Shown here: piece by piece, positions 1-7,786 of the stretch
Numbering within the stretch: the first letter of the stretch is position 1
How the letters are laid out: every line of letters begins with the position of its first letter
NCBI RefSeq assembly: GCF_002906155.1
Contig: NZ_MUJK01000004.1
Span: 434,001-498,000 of the forward strand
Origin: Pseudomonas laurylsulfativorans
Lineage (GTDB): Bacteria > Pseudomonadota > Gammaproteobacteria > Pseudomonadales > Pseudomonadaceae
DNA length: 64,000 nt
Direction of reading: 5' to 3'
Program-made: the position numbers and the translations under genes
The notes under the pieces: generated by a model
The model's database searches: none
What the model was told of the DNA's origin: nothing
What the model saw: only the letters and a program-made list of their open reading frames with translations

Positions 1-268
1 ACGCGCGTAGGCGCTGGCTCGGTTCGACAGGCATCAGGCTGTTATCGGCCAGGGATTCCAGGTAATCGATGATCAGTGTCGAATCCATCAACACTTCACC
101 GTCATCCAGCACCAGGGTGGGCGCCTTGACCACCGGGTTGATCTGCTGAAATTGTTCGAAGTGGCGGAACACCGAGACCGATTGATGTTCCAGGGCGATT
201 CCCAGGTATTTCGCAGAAATGGCGACGCGCCTGACATAGGGCGAGTCCAGCATACCGATCAGCTTCAT
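1..268 (-). CDS. Glutathione S-transferase, N-terminal part (cut by window edge)
   Basis: The reverse strand reads from an ATG at 266-268 and runs off the left edge, giving about 89 residues. The protein begins MKLIGMLDSPYVRRVAIS and continues with NPVVKAPTLVLDDGEVLMDS and then LIIDYLE. This is the thioredoxin-fold GST N-terminal domain: the first strand, the cis-proline loop before TLVLDDG, and the ESxxI-like glutathione-contact loop, here as DSTLI. The start has an AAGGA ribosome site just upstream. The C-terminal helical domain lies outside the window, so the subclass cannot be named. Substrate unknown. Confidence 0.85.
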   Translation of the reverse strand, partial: MKLIGMLDSPYVRRVAISAKYLGIALEHQSVSVFRHFEQFQQINPVVKAPTLVLDDGEVLMDSTLIIDYLESLADNSLMPVEPSQRLRA

Positions 269-637
269 GGTCCTTTCCTTTATATGGCCATTTCGTGAGG
301 GACAACCTTAGCTGAGGTTCGCAGCCCTGCAAATGACAGTGAAAAATGCGCGGTGCAGGCCGTTTGTCATCTATATACAGCCGCTCGATTGAATTTCTTG
401 CTATAAACGCACTCCGATTACCGCCTCAAAGCCTGCCGTAGAGCATTTTCAGGGCTTTGTCGGACAAATTCGCTGTCTTTTCAGTTGCTGAGGCCTCAAG
501 TCGGCCTTAGACTGCCGCCCCTCGTAAATTGAGTGCCGGGTGGCGCTTGGAACAAATGGCGCCTTTCCGATGGCCTGCCCAGGTCTGCCGGAACGCTCCC
601 TTATTCGCCTTAATGCACGTTTTTTATAGAGATATCA
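269..637. other. Intergenic region upstream of the dksA-like gene
   Basis: No gene is supported over these 369 bases. It is the shared upstream region of the divergent GST and dksA-like genes. A short inverted repeat (GGCGC at 542-546, GCGCC at 559-563) lies about 75 bases before the dksA-like start and could fold in its leader. I see no confident promoter pair. Confidence 0.4.
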
Positions 638-1042
638 ATGACAAAGGACAAGTTGCTGGCCATGCCGGCGGATGACTACATGAATGCCGAGCAACATGCT
701 TTTTTCTCCGAGCTGTTGCAGAACATGAAAGTCGAAACCCATGAGCGCATCGAACAGAACCGCATCGCCATCGAGAGTCTGGACACCCCGGCCGATCCGG
801 CAGACGCGGCTTCGGTCGAAGAAGAGCGCACCTGGCTGGTAAACGCGATCGATCGCGACCAGCGCATGCTGCCTCAGTTGGAACAAGCCCTTGAGCGTAT
901 CAAGGAAGACAGCTTCGGCTGGTGCGACGACAGCGGCGAGCCGATTGGCCTCAAGCGCCTGCTGATCAGCCCGACCACCAAGTACTGCATCGAAGCTCAA
1001 GAGCGTCACGAGCAAATCGACAAGCACCAGCGTCAGGCCTGA
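638..1042 (+). CDS. DksA/TraR-family RNA polymerase-binding protein with a degenerate zinc site
   Basis: A 134-residue protein of DksA size and layout. It has an N-terminal helix, a coiled coil whose tip carries D53-x-x-D56-x-A58 (the DxxDxA motif DksA inserts into the RNA polymerase secondary channel), and a C-terminal zinc-finger region ending in CIEAQERHE. Canonical DksA has four zinc cysteines as CxxC and CxxC. Here only the first of each pair remains: C96-x-x-S99 and C117-x-x-A120. Two-cysteine DksA paralogues such as P. aeruginosa DksA2 work without zinc, so a zinc-independent or redox role in ppGpp-dependent transcription control is inferred. The ATG at 638 is the only plausible start. 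It appears monocistronic, followed by a large hairpin. Confidence 0.88.
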   Translation: MTKDKLLAMPADDYMNAEQHAFFSELLQNMKVETHERIEQNRIAIESLDTPADPADAASVEEERTWLVNAIDRDQRMLPQLEQALERIKEDSFGWCDDSGEPIGLKRLLISPTTKYCIEAQERHEQIDKHQRQA

Positions 1043-1078
1043 TTCTGCGAGGCAACCCGTTTTAAAGGGGCTGCCCTG

Positions 1079-1146
1079 AAAAGATCGCAGCCTGCACCAG
1101 CCCCTGCGTAATTGAAGCAGGGCGCTGGCGCAGGCTGCGATCTTTG
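1079..1146. repeat. Long hairpin repeat, likely also a terminator
   Basis: A perfect 15-bp inverted repeat (AAGATCGCAGCCTGC at 1081-1095, its complement at 1130-1144) encloses a second imperfect arm pair around a small loop. It sits 36 bases after the dksA-like stop. The GATCGCAGCCTGC motif is familiar to me as a dispersed intergenic repeat in P. fluorescens-group genomes. The structure could stop transcription. Confidence 0.65.
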
Positions 1147-1274
1147 CTTTGTGCCGTCTTCGATTTCCCTCCGGTTCTTCTATTGATCTGCTGCAACGTT
1201 CGCGACTAAAGGCTCATGGATAATGGCTTTATGGTGGCGTTAAATGCGAAGACAACAATTAGAAGTTTTCCGGG

Positions 1275-2888
1275 GTGACGATGATGACGAGAGACGGGTC
1301 TCTGGTTGCGGCAGTGCCTGCTGCAGTGCTGTTGCCGAAAAACCGCTGGCTGACACCGACGCTGCAAAGCATCGCCCTGATGCTGTTGCTAAGTGGCATG
1401 ACGCTGGGCGAATGGTCGCTCTACCTTGGCCTGCCCCTGGCCGTATTGATTATCTGGCTGCCTCGTCTGCGTTCGCGCGCGACCCTGCAGGCTGCTTGCC
1501 CCGACAACCCCGATGCCATCGGCGCGTTGACTCGCGATCTTTCCTACACCACCAGCCATAATGCGCTGTCGGCCGCTGGCGTGGCGTTTTCGGTTCGGCA
1601 AGTGGCGGACAAACTGCAATCACAGCTCACGGCGGCGGCACAGATCGTCAGCAATGCCGAGGTGATGATCACCACCGAGCAGGCCACCTCGACGCTCAGC
1701 CGCCAGGCGCTCAGTGCCGCCAGTGAGGCTCATCAAAGTGGCGCGGTCGGGCGTACGGAGCTGATCGAGTCCATCGCGCGCATGCATCAGCTCAGCCGGC
1801 GCGCCAGTAACAGCCGTGAACTGATCGAAGCCTTGAGCGTGCGCAGCGATGATATCCAGCGCGTGACCCTGGTGATTCAGTCCATTGCCAGCCAGACCAA
1901 CCTGTTGGCGTTGAACGCAGCCATTGAAGCGGCGCGGGCGGGGGAGCACGGTCGCGGGTTTGCAGTGGTGGCCGACGAAGTTCGCGGGCTCGCCGCACGC
2001 ACGGCGACCGCGACGGGGGAAGTGGGCGAGATGGTGGCCGATATCCGGCAACGCACGGCGCAGGTGGTGGAGCAGATCCGCCAACTGTCCAGTGACCTCG
2101 ACACCGGCGTCGAACAGGTCGAGCGGACGGGGCAGCACCTGGAGAACATTGCCCGTCTGGCCGCCAGTGTCGAGTCCCAGGTCGGGGAAATTGCCCAGGG
2201 CGCAGACACCAACCGTGAGCAACTGGGCAGCCTGTTTCACGCCATTGAACAGATGCGCAGCGATCTGGCGGTCAGCGACCAGCAGACACAACGTCTGGCC
2301 CAGGCGGCGGTGCAAATGGAAGGGCAGGCCGAAACCATCAGCGAGCGTCTTGCCGAGGTGGGGCTGGATGACTATCACCAGCGGATCTATGACCTGGCCC
2401 GGGAAGGTGCGAGTCAGATCGCCGCGCGTTTCGAGGCGGATATCGATGCCGGTCGAGTCAGTCTCGACGATCTGTTCGACCGCAACTACCAGACTATTGC
2501 CAACACCAGTCCGGCCAAGTACCAGACGCGTTTCGACCGCTACACCGATCAGGTTCTGCCCACGATCCAGGAACCGTTGTTGCCGCGTCACGAAGGATTG
2601 GTGTTCGCCATCGCCTGCACCCAGCAGGGTTATGTGCCGACCCATAACAACGCGTTCAGCCACCCGCTGACCGGGGACGCGCAAATCGATGCTTTGCAGA
2701 ACCGGACCAAACGCAAGTTCGCTGACCGCACCGGGATCCGTTGTGGCAGCCATCAGAAGGCCGTGTTGCTGCAAACCTATACCCGCGACACCGGCGAGTT
2801 GATGCACGATCTCTCGGTGCCGATCATGCTCAAGGGCCGGCATTGGGGCGGTTTGCGCCTGGGCTACAAGCCGCAAAAGCCGCGCTAG
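1275..2888 (+). CDS. Methyl-accepting chemotaxis protein with C-terminal sensor domain
   Basis: A chemoreceptor of 537 residues from the GTG at 1275; ATGs at 1281 and 1284 are alternatives. Two closely spaced hydrophobic segments (about 31-42 and 48-63) leave no room for a periplasmic ligand domain. The signalling hairpin tip is around 203-245 (SIASQTNLLALNAAIEAARA, then GRGFAVVADEVRGLA), the site of CheA/CheW contact. From about 380 to the end there is an extra cytoplasmic domain with conserved-looking stretches (GYVPTHNNAFS, HDLSVPIMLKGRHWGGLR). I recognise this tail from other receptors but cannot name it. It probably supplies the input, so the receptor likely senses an internal or membrane-permeant signal. 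No che genes adjoin it. Confidence 0.9.
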   Translation: MTMMTRDGSLVAAVPAAVLLPKNRWLTPTLQSIALMLLLSGMTLGEWSLYLGLPLAVLIIWLPRLRSRATLQAACPDNPDAIGALTRDLSYTTSHNALSAAGVAFSVRQVADKLQSQLTAAAQIVSNAEVMITTEQATSTLSRQALSAASEAHQSGAVGRTELIESIARMHQLSRRASNSRELIEALSVRSDDIQRVTLVIQSIASQTNLLALNAAIEAARAGEHGRGFAVVADEVRGLAARTATATGEVGEMVADIRQRTAQVVEQIRQLSSDLDTGVEQVERTGQHLENIARLAASVESQVGEIAQGADTNREQLGSLFHAIEQMRSDLAVSDQQTQRLAQAAVQMEGQAETISERLAEVGLDDYHQRIYDLAREGASQIAARFEADIDAGRVSLDDLFDRNYQTIANTSPAKYQTRFDRYTDQVLPTIQEPLLPRHEGLVFAIACTQQGYVPTHNNAFSHPLTGDAQIDALQNRTKRKFADRTGIRCGSHQKAVLLQTYTRDTGELMHDLSVPIMLKGRHWGGLRLGYKPQKPR

Positions 2889-2919
2889 AGCCCCGGGCCG
2901 GCAGACGATTGTTGCGACT

Positions 2920-2948
2920 CCTGCAATGAACCTGTGCAGGGTTTTGCT
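2920..2948 (+). terminator. Possible weak terminator after the chemoreceptor
   Basis: CCTGCA (2920-2925) and TGCAGG (2935-2940) form a short stem followed by GTTTTGCTGTTT. The stem is only 6 bp, so this is tentative. Confidence 0.35.
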
Positions 2949-2965
2949 GTTTCCTCGCCGGAAAA

Positions 2966-2989
2966 CTAATTAGCATATCTATTAATTAG
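2966..2989. promoter_or_regulatory. AT-rich inverted repeat upstream of a small gene
   Basis: CTAATTA (2966-2972) and TAATTAG (2983-2989) are perfect inverted arms about 27 bases before the start at 3017. The placement and AT-richness suggest a promoter or operator. No regulator is identified. Confidence 0.35.
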
Positions 2990-3016
2990 GCTGCTAATGA
3001 AGTTCGAGAGGTCGGC

Positions 3017-3220
3017 GTGCAAAGCAAAGTTGATATCGCGGTCATGATCGGCAGCGGGGTACCTGCCAATCTGCGCTCCATGGGACGCAAGGTCTGCTGG
3101 GTGGTGTTGCTAAATGGCGAGCGCCGGGGTACGGCGTTCTCCAGTCGCGAAGAGGCGCAAGAGTGCAGGGCTGCCTGGTTGGCGCAATTGAACGCCGAAA
3201 GGCCTGACAGCCTGCATTGA
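3017..3220 (+). CDS. Small hypothetical protein (67 aa)
   Basis: Starts at GTG 3017 after a GAGAGG ribosome site. The product is 67 residues, soluble, with a central GRKVCWVVLLNGERRGTAFSS and a charged helical end (REEAQECRAAWLAQL). The strand-turn-strand followed by a helix suggests a compact alpha/beta fold. I do not recognise the family. It converges with the DUF2789 gene only 5 bases away. Confidence 0.6.
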   Translation: MQSKVDIAVMIGSGVPANLRSMGRKVCWVVLLNGERRGTAFSSREEAQECRAAWLAQLNAERPDSLH

Positions 3221-3225
3221 GGTTG

Positions 3226-3462
3226 TCAGTGTGTCTGGTGCATACGCAGGTTCAGGTCGTCCACCACTCGCGCCCAGTCTGCGTCTTCGCGTAATTGTTC
3301 CTTGAGGAAGCCGGCCTGTTGCGGTGACCAGAACTCGGCGTCGATGAGTTTTTTGTCATCGGGCAGGGAATGGCTGGCAATGAAGTCGTCGATCGCTTTC
3401 TGGCTGGAGTCCAGGCCGAGCTGGTCGAACAGGCCTTTCAAGTCGTGTGTCGGTGATTCCAT
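3226..3462 (-). CDS. DUF2789 family protein
   Basis: A 78-residue protein starting at ATG 3460-3462. An AAGGAG ribosome site at 3469-3474 favours this start; a longer reading frame to 3564 lacks such a signal. The sequence MESPTHDLKGLFDQLGL, then IDDFIASHSLPDDKKLIDAEFW, then SPQQAGFLKEQLREDADWA, follows the DUF2789 pattern from end to end: two small helical units ending in an acidic, tryptophan-containing helix. Function unknown; these are typical of gammaproteobacteria. The next gene on the same strand starts far enough away to be separate. Confidence 0.8.
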   Translation of the reverse strand: MESPTHDLKGLFDQLGLDSSQKAIDDFIASHSLPDDKKLIDAEFWSPQQAGFLKEQLREDADWARVVDDLNLRMHQTH

Positions 3463-3592
3463 CTTCATCTCCTTGCAGGTCTCGGTCGGGTCGAGGGCGA
3501 AGCGCGGTACCCTGGATTCGAGGGCGCCGCACGGGCGAAGTTCGAACGCGATGTTCAAGCGCAACGATGAGCATAGACCGCCAAACCGACAA

Positions 3593-3823
3593 TCAGGCTT
3601 TCAATGCACCCGCATCGACCGCCGCCTTGAGGTCCCTGGCTGATTCCTGGGCCGCAATGGCGGCGACATCCGGGGTTTTGAACCAGCGATCCTTTTCGAC
3701 CTGGTGATACGTCACGGTCTTGAGCGGTGGTTTGGCGCGCATGACAATCACGGCCTGGAATTCACCCTCGACTTCTCTGGCTTCGCCCCGGATAAAAAAC
3801 TCGCCGATATCAAATTCCGTCAC
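3593..3823 (-). CDS. Small hypothetical protein (76 aa)
   Basis: I chose the GTG at 3821-3823 because an AGGGGAAG ribosome site lies just before it. The product is MTEFDIGEFFIRGEAREVEG followed by FQAVIVMRAKPP, KTVTYHQVEKDRWF and an alanine-rich helix (SARDLKAAVDAGALKA). The open frame continues upstream to 3967 but that part looks non-coding. The fold looks like a short beta sheet plus C-terminal helix. Not recognised. Confidence 0.6.
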   Translation of the reverse strand: MTEFDIGEFFIRGEAREVEGEFQAVIVMRAKPPLKTVTYHQVEKDRWFKTPDVAAIAAQESARDLKAAVDAGALKA

Positions 3824-3985
3824 GTTGCAGACTTCCCCTGGCAAAGCATTATTGTTGTCAACGCAACCCGAATTTTTGCGGATCCGTTTTGTTGGGCAGG
3901 CAGTATGGCAGTAGTTGCCCGTCGACGGCTGAGATAAGTCAACGGGCAGACGAAACGTCGATGGCAATGAGCGTGGTGGGGCATG

Positions 3986-4234
3986 TCAAGCGTGTGATTC
4001 AAGAAACCGGGCAAGGGCACAGGCTTCGTTATGACTGGCTCGGAAACCTCTGACGCAGCCTGTAGAAATATCCTTGATATGAAAGAAGGCATTCCCCGCC
4101 ATCACCACCTGAAATCGCGGGCGATACGGAGCATCCTGCAGTAGTTCATGGTGGCGGAACCGTATCGCGGGCAGGAACGCTGGCGTTTCTGTGTCAGGCT
4201 CCAGGGGATAGGCAAAGTGTGTCAACGTGCACAT
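3986..4234 (-). CDS. Small hypothetical protein (82 aa)
   Basis: The ATG at 4232-4234 has an AAGGA ribosome site. The 82-residue product has a central FRHHELLQDAPYRPRFQVVM, then AGNAFFHIKDISTGCVRGF and ASHNEACALARFLES. It is soluble, with no signal peptide, and I do not recognise it. A perfect 20-bp palindrome 22 bases upstream (4257-4276) suggests dedicated transcriptional control. Confidence 0.55.
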   Translation of the reverse strand: MCTLTHFAYPLEPDTETPAFLPAIRFRHHELLQDAPYRPRFQVVMAGNAFFHIKDISTGCVRGFRASHNEACALARFLESHA

Positions 4235-4647
4235 ATGAAGTCCTTTTCATGGTTTTAACGACGTATGTACGTCGTTTTGGCTAGTCTCCAAGAGCATCGC
4301 TGCTCTAGAATCACCCTCACTGGTGGGTGAGTGATGTTTATCTAAAGCAATTTCTTGCGGACGATATGTAGGAAAAGATTTTATCTTGATGAGATTTTTC
4401 CCCGAAGTTGATAGTCCATAATTTTCTGGCAGCAGGAAGGGTGTTTTCCTTCAGCCTGTGACGAACGCCAGTCAGGACGACGCGAGTGATGTTCCAGTAG
4501 TCTTCTCAAGCTTCGTGATGAATGAGCGCACTGCTCATTCAGGACTTCAATCCGGGTTCTTTGGCTACACCGTCGGCATTGCCGCTTTTTTGGCTGTGCG
4601 TCTATTTTTCGCGCACGGCACCATTTTTCAGATGTGGGGATGTTTCC
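4235..4647. other. Intergenic region with several inverted repeats
   Basis: About 410 bases between two divergent small genes. Besides the 20-bp palindrome at 4257-4276, it holds AGAGCA-tcgc-TGCTCT (4291-4306) and TCACCC/GGGTGA (4311-4330). The rest is AT-richer than its neighbours and holds long open frames with no ribosome site or family likeness, which I do not support as genes. Confidence 0.45.
4257..4276. promoter_or_regulatory. 20-bp perfect palindrome, candidate operator
   Basis: AACGACGTA at 4257-4265 and TACGTCGTT at 4268-4276 are perfect inverted arms around a 2-base centre. They lie 22 bases before the reverse-strand start at 4234. The size and symmetry fit a dimeric repressor or activator site. 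The binding protein is unknown. Confidence 0.5.
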
Positions 4648-5118
4648 TTGGCAGTAAGTAATCTCGATATGCATGCTTTGTTCGTGCTGGGTGATTTGCG
4701 CGCAAAGCTGGTCAAGCAGTTTCAGTCACGTTTCGTTTACATCACCGAGCAGAACGCTGAAGGCATTTACATTGCCGAAATCGACACCGAATCAGCCCTG
4801 GTGGTGGACGACAAACCCGGACTCAAACTCAAGGTCGGCGATCATTTCAGCGCGTCCGTGCTGCCCAGTCGCGAAGGCGGCAAACTGGACATCAAGTTCC
4901 GCGACATCAAGCTGACGGTTTACGGCATTGGCGACTACGCCTTCGTAACCACGGCCGACGGTCAGGGGATCGTGTTCAAGGAAGGTCACAGCGTGGTGAT
5001 GGTGTTTGCTGCCCATCAGCAGTTGCAGGAAGGCCTGACCAAGACCCTGAAAGCCGTGACCGCCAAAGCGGCCAAGTGGCGCAAGGGCGAACTGGTGACC
5101 TTCAAGGCCAGTGAGTGA
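4648..5118 (+). CDS. Conserved-looking hypothetical protein (156 aa)
   Basis: I place the start at TTG 4648, seven bases after a GTGGGGA ribosome site; an ATG at 4669 is the alternative. The product begins MAVSNLDMHALFVLGDLRAK, then VKQFQSRFVYITEQNAEGIY. It has a strand-rich middle (LKVGDHFSASVLPS, KLDIKFRDIKLTVYGIGDYAF) and a lysine-rich C-terminal helix (LTKTLKAVTAKAAKWRKGEL). No signal peptide or membrane segment. The stop overlaps the next start as TGATG, so the two genes are translationally coupled. Family not recognised. Confidence 0.65.
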   Translation: MAVSNLDMHALFVLGDLRAKLVKQFQSRFVYITEQNAEGIYIAEIDTESALVVDDKPGLKLKVGDHFSASVLPSREGGKLDIKFRDIKLTVYGIGDYAFVTTADGQGIVFKEGHSVVMVFAAHQQLQEGLTKTLKAVTAKAAKWRKGELVTFKASE

Positions 5119-5321
5119 TGACCCTGACCCGCGCCGACTTCCACGAACAGAACCTGGCCAGTGCTCAAGACGAAGCGCGGCGGCTGTTCGAGCAGAAGAC
5201 CATTCTGCAAGGGGCCTGGCTGAATTGGGTGGCGTCACGGCTTTACCAACTGCAACCGGCGGAATATGCCAGCATGGTCAGACGAGAGCTGATGCGTTTG
5301 CAGGAAACTTCCGAAATCTGA
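5118..5321 (+). CDS. Small hypothetical protein coupled to the upstream gene (67 aa)
   Basis: The ATG at 5118 shares its A with the TGA of the preceding gene. The 67-residue product (MTLTRADFHEQNLASAQDEA, then EQKTILQGAWLNWVASRLYQ) is predicted wholly helical, amphipathic and rich in Q, E and R. It could be a partner of the 156-residue protein before it. No family recognised. Confidence 0.6.
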   Translation: MTLTRADFHEQNLASAQDEARRLFEQKTILQGAWLNWVASRLYQLQPAEYASMVRRELMRLQETSEI

Positions 5322-5439
5322 TCCACGCACCTCGAAAGCAGGAACCTCTACTACAGTCATTGGACTGAGTATTCAGAGGCTTCGCGGTCTACTGCCAGGC
5401 CATCCTGCTATTGCTGTGAACAGCACGAGGTGCAAAAGC

Positions 5440-6453
5440 ATGAACGGATTTCGACGGTTGCTGGCCGCTGTCCTGGCCACTTGCGGTTTGCTGGCGACAC
5501 CCGCCCCGGTGTTTGCCGCCCAGACGCCGATCCATTTCGCCGACCTGAACTGGGAGAGCGGCAGCCTGATTACCGATGTCCTGCGCATCATTGTCGAGAA
5601 GGGCTACGGGCTGCCGACCGATACCTTGCCGGGCACTACCATCACCCTGGAAACCGCGCTGGCCAACAACGACATCCAGGTCATTGGCGAAGAGTGGGCC
5701 GGTCGCAGCCCGGTCTGGGTCAAGGCGGAAGCCGAAGGCAAGGTCGTCAGCCTCGGCGACACGGTCAAGGGCGCTACCGAAGGCTGGTGGGTGCCGGAGT
5801 ATGTGATCAAGGGCGACCCGGCCAAGGGTATCAAGCCGCTGGCGCCGGACCTGCGCAGTGTCAGCGACCTGCCGCGATACAAAGATGTATTCAAGGACCC
5901 GGAAGCCCCGACCAAGGGACGTTTCCTCAACAGCCCCATCGGTTGGACCTCAGAAGTGGTCAACAAGCAGAAGCTCAAGGCCTATGGGCTGGACGACAGC
6001 TACGTGAATTTCCGCAGCGGCTCGGGCGCGGCACTGGATGCCGAAATCACTTCGTCAATTCATCGTGGCAAGCCGGTGCTGTTTTACTACTGGTCGCCCA
6101 CGCCGTTGCTCGGCCGCTTCAAGCTGATTCAACTCGAAGAACCACCGTTCGACGCCGAAGCCTGGAAAACCTTGACCGACGCCGACAACCCCAACCCACA
6201 GCCGACCCGTTCCCTGGCCTCCAAGCTGTCGATCGGTGTGTCCACTCCGTTTCAGAAACAATATCCGCAGATTGCCGAATTCTTCGCCAAGGTCGAGTTT
6301 CCGATCGACTCCCTGAACAAAGCGCTGGCGCAGATGAGTGAGAAACATACGCCGCCGCGTCAGGCCGCAGAGGCCTTCATGAAGGCTCATCCGGACGTCT
6401 GGCGGGCCTGGTTGCCCAAGGACGTGGCGGATAAAGTCTCCGCCGGAATGTGA
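5440..6453 (+). CDS. Glycine betaine/proline-type ABC transporter substrate-binding protein
   Basis: Start at ATG 5440, with GAGG nine bases upstream. The 337-residue product has a signal peptide (RLLAAVLATCGLLATPAPVFAA) and then an OpuAC-type binding fold: FADLNWESG, TITLETALANNDIQVIGEEW, GRSPVWVKAE and SPIGWTSE. The tryptophans in NWE, EW, VW and GW resemble the aromatic box that binds quaternary ammonium groups. FYYWSPTPLL lies further along. The protein would bind a betaine-like compound in the periplasm. No permease or ATPase gene adjoins, so it must dock to a transporter encoded elsewhere. The exact ligand is inferred. Confidence 0.85.
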   Translation: MNGFRRLLAAVLATCGLLATPAPVFAAQTPIHFADLNWESGSLITDVLRIIVEKGYGLPTDTLPGTTITLETALANNDIQVIGEEWAGRSPVWVKAEAEGKVVSLGDTVKGATEGWWVPEYVIKGDPAKGIKPLAPDLRSVSDLPRYKDVFKDPEAPTKGRFLNSPIGWTSEVVNKQKLKAYGLDDSYVNFRSGSGAALDAEITSSIHRGKPVLFYYWSPTPLLGRFKLIQLEEPPFDAEAWKTLTDADNPNPQPTRSLASKLSIGVSTPFQKQYPQIAEFFAKVEFPIDSLNKALAQMSEKHTPPRQAAEAFMKAHPDVWRAWLPKDVADKVSAGM

Positions 6454-6554
6454 GCGGCCGCCGGTATGAACTTTTGATCTTGCACTTGCTCGCGCACTTC
6501 AGGAAAAGCCGACTAGCCTGTTCTGTTCAAATCCCTTTCCAGGATCTCTGAATC

Positions 6555-6992
6555 ATGACCTTGCTGTTGGCTCAATGGCTGGTGACGATCTTCGCGGTGA
6601 TCAGTCTGGTGCATGTGTATTGGGCGTTGGGTGGTGAGTGGGCGGCGGTGGCGGTGGTCCCGCAAGTACCGCAGGAGGGCAGCGCACAACTGAGGCCGGC
6701 GTTCAAACCACGAGGCTGGATCACGCTGGTGGTGGCAGGGGGGCTGCTGTCGATTGCCGTGCTGGTGTGCTTGCGCGTGGGTTGGTGCCTGCCACCCTTG
6801 CATCACTGGTCGTTGCAGTGGGTGATCAGCGCGATTGCGATTTTGCTGTTTGCCCGGGCCATTGGCGATTCGGAGCTGGTGGGTTTTTTCAAGGAGGTCA
6901 AAGGCTCGAAATTTGCCCGGCTCGATACCTGGGTTTACTCGCCGTTGTGTGTGGTGCTGGGGGCAGGGTTGTTGGCGGTGGCCTGGGTTTGA
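6555..6992 (+). CDS. DUF3995 membrane protein
   Basis: A 145-residue inner-membrane protein with four hydrophobic segments. The family marks are HVYWALGGEW near the start, FKPRGWITLVVAGGLLSIAV, and a closing FARAIGDSELVGFFKE, then FARLDTWVYSPLCVVLG. This matches DUF3995 in length and in order of motifs. Function unknown. It stands alone between a binding-protein gene and a repeat pair. Confidence 0.8.
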   Translation: MTLLLAQWLVTIFAVISLVHVYWALGGEWAAVAVVPQVPQEGSAQLRPAFKPRGWITLVVAGGLLSIAVLVCLRVGWCLPPLHHWSLQWVISAIAILLFARAIGDSELVGFFKEVKGSKFARLDTWVYSPLCVVLGAGLLAVAWV

Positions 6993-7022
6993 TTGATCGA
7001 CATTCTGTGGTGGCAATACTGG

Positions 7023-7122
7023 CCTCATCGCGGGCAAGCCCGCTCCTACAGGATTTGTGGGTATACGAAAATTCCGTCAACAACCGCAATCCGTGTAGGA
7101 GCTGGCTTGCCAGCGATGAGGC
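7023..7122. repeat. Pair of REP sequences in inverted arrangement
   Basis: ATCGCGGGCAAGCCCGCTCC followed by TACAG (from about 7027), and GTAGGAGCTGGCTTGCCAGC followed by GATGAG (from about 7095). Each is a small palindromic hairpin; together they face each other across about 45 bases, the arrangement known as a REPIN. Confidence 0.8.
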
Positions 7123-7148
7123 CGGCCCAGTCAATACAAATCCTTGGT

Positions 7149-7511
7149 CTAACTACCGCTCTCACTCCGCCGACTGCTCACCTCAGCCGGCACATCATCC
7201 CCGGCCATGCGTTTGCGGAACAGCGCGGCTCGGGCCAGCAGCAAGGTTGTCACCGGCACGGTAATCGCCAGCAGGATCGGAATCAGCCAGGCGTGCAGTA
7301 CCGGCGCGGACTTGAGCGCCGAAAAGTAGATGATCGAAGCCAATGCTACGCACCAGGCCCCGAGCGTCGAGGCCAGGGCCGGCGGGTGCATGCGCTGGAA
7401 GTAGTCCTTCATGCGCAGCAGGCCCGTGGCGCCGATCAATGCGAACAGGCTGCCGAGCACCAGCAGGACCGCCACCGGGATTTCCACCCACAACGACAAT
7501 GGCGTATTCAT
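7149..7511 (-). CDS. shaG: Na+/H+ (K+/H+) antiporter subunit G
   Basis: Last gene of the six-gene Sha/Mrp/Pha operon, 120 residues. It has three transmembrane segments and the MnhG signature GSLFALIGATGLLRMKDYFQ, then RMHPPALASTLGAWCV. Subunit G is a small membrane component needed for assembly and activity of the multi-subunit antiporter. Its ATG overlaps the stop of subunit F by four bases. The C-terminal tail is polar and serine-rich. Confidence 0.92.
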   Translation of the reverse strand: MNTPLSLWVEIPVAVLLVLGSLFALIGATGLLRMKDYFQRMHPPALASTLGAWCVALASIIYFSALKSAPVLHAWLIPILLAITVPVTTLLLARAALFRKRMAGDDVPAEVSSRRSESGS

Positions 7512-7786
7512 TCGATCACCTCACCACGCAGCAAAAACTTCGCCAGGGCGAACGAGCCGACGAAACCGAACAGTGCAATCAATAGCGCTGCCTCGAAGTA
7601 CGTATCACTGGCATAACGGATACCCAGCGTCAGCATCATCAGCATCGCGACGATGTACAGGTAGTCCAGCGCCAGGACCCGGTCCTGGGCCGACGGGCCC
7701 TTGAACAGGCGAATCAGAGTCAGGATCATCGCCAGGGAAAAGAAGAACAGGCTCAGCAGGATCGCGTTCGACAGCAACGGGCTCAT
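7508..7786 (-). CDS. shaF: Na+/H+ (K+/H+) antiporter subunit F
   Basis: A 92-residue subunit with three transmembrane helices and the MnhF core LIRLFKGPSAQDRVLALDYL. It overlaps subunit E upstream and subunit G downstream by ATGA junctions, so its production is coupled to both. It is thought to form part of the small-subunit belt (E, F, G, C) of the antiporter. Confidence 0.92.
   Translation of the reverse strand: MSPLLSNAILLSLFFFSLAMILTLIRLFKGPSAQDRVLALDYLYIVAMLMMLTLGIRYASDTYFEAALLIALFGFVGSFALAKFLLRGEVIE

Noticed and set aside
4522..4647. Longer N-terminus for the 156-residue protein at 4648
   Set aside because: The added 42 residues lack a ribosome site, and a good GTGGGGA site precedes the TTG at 4648.
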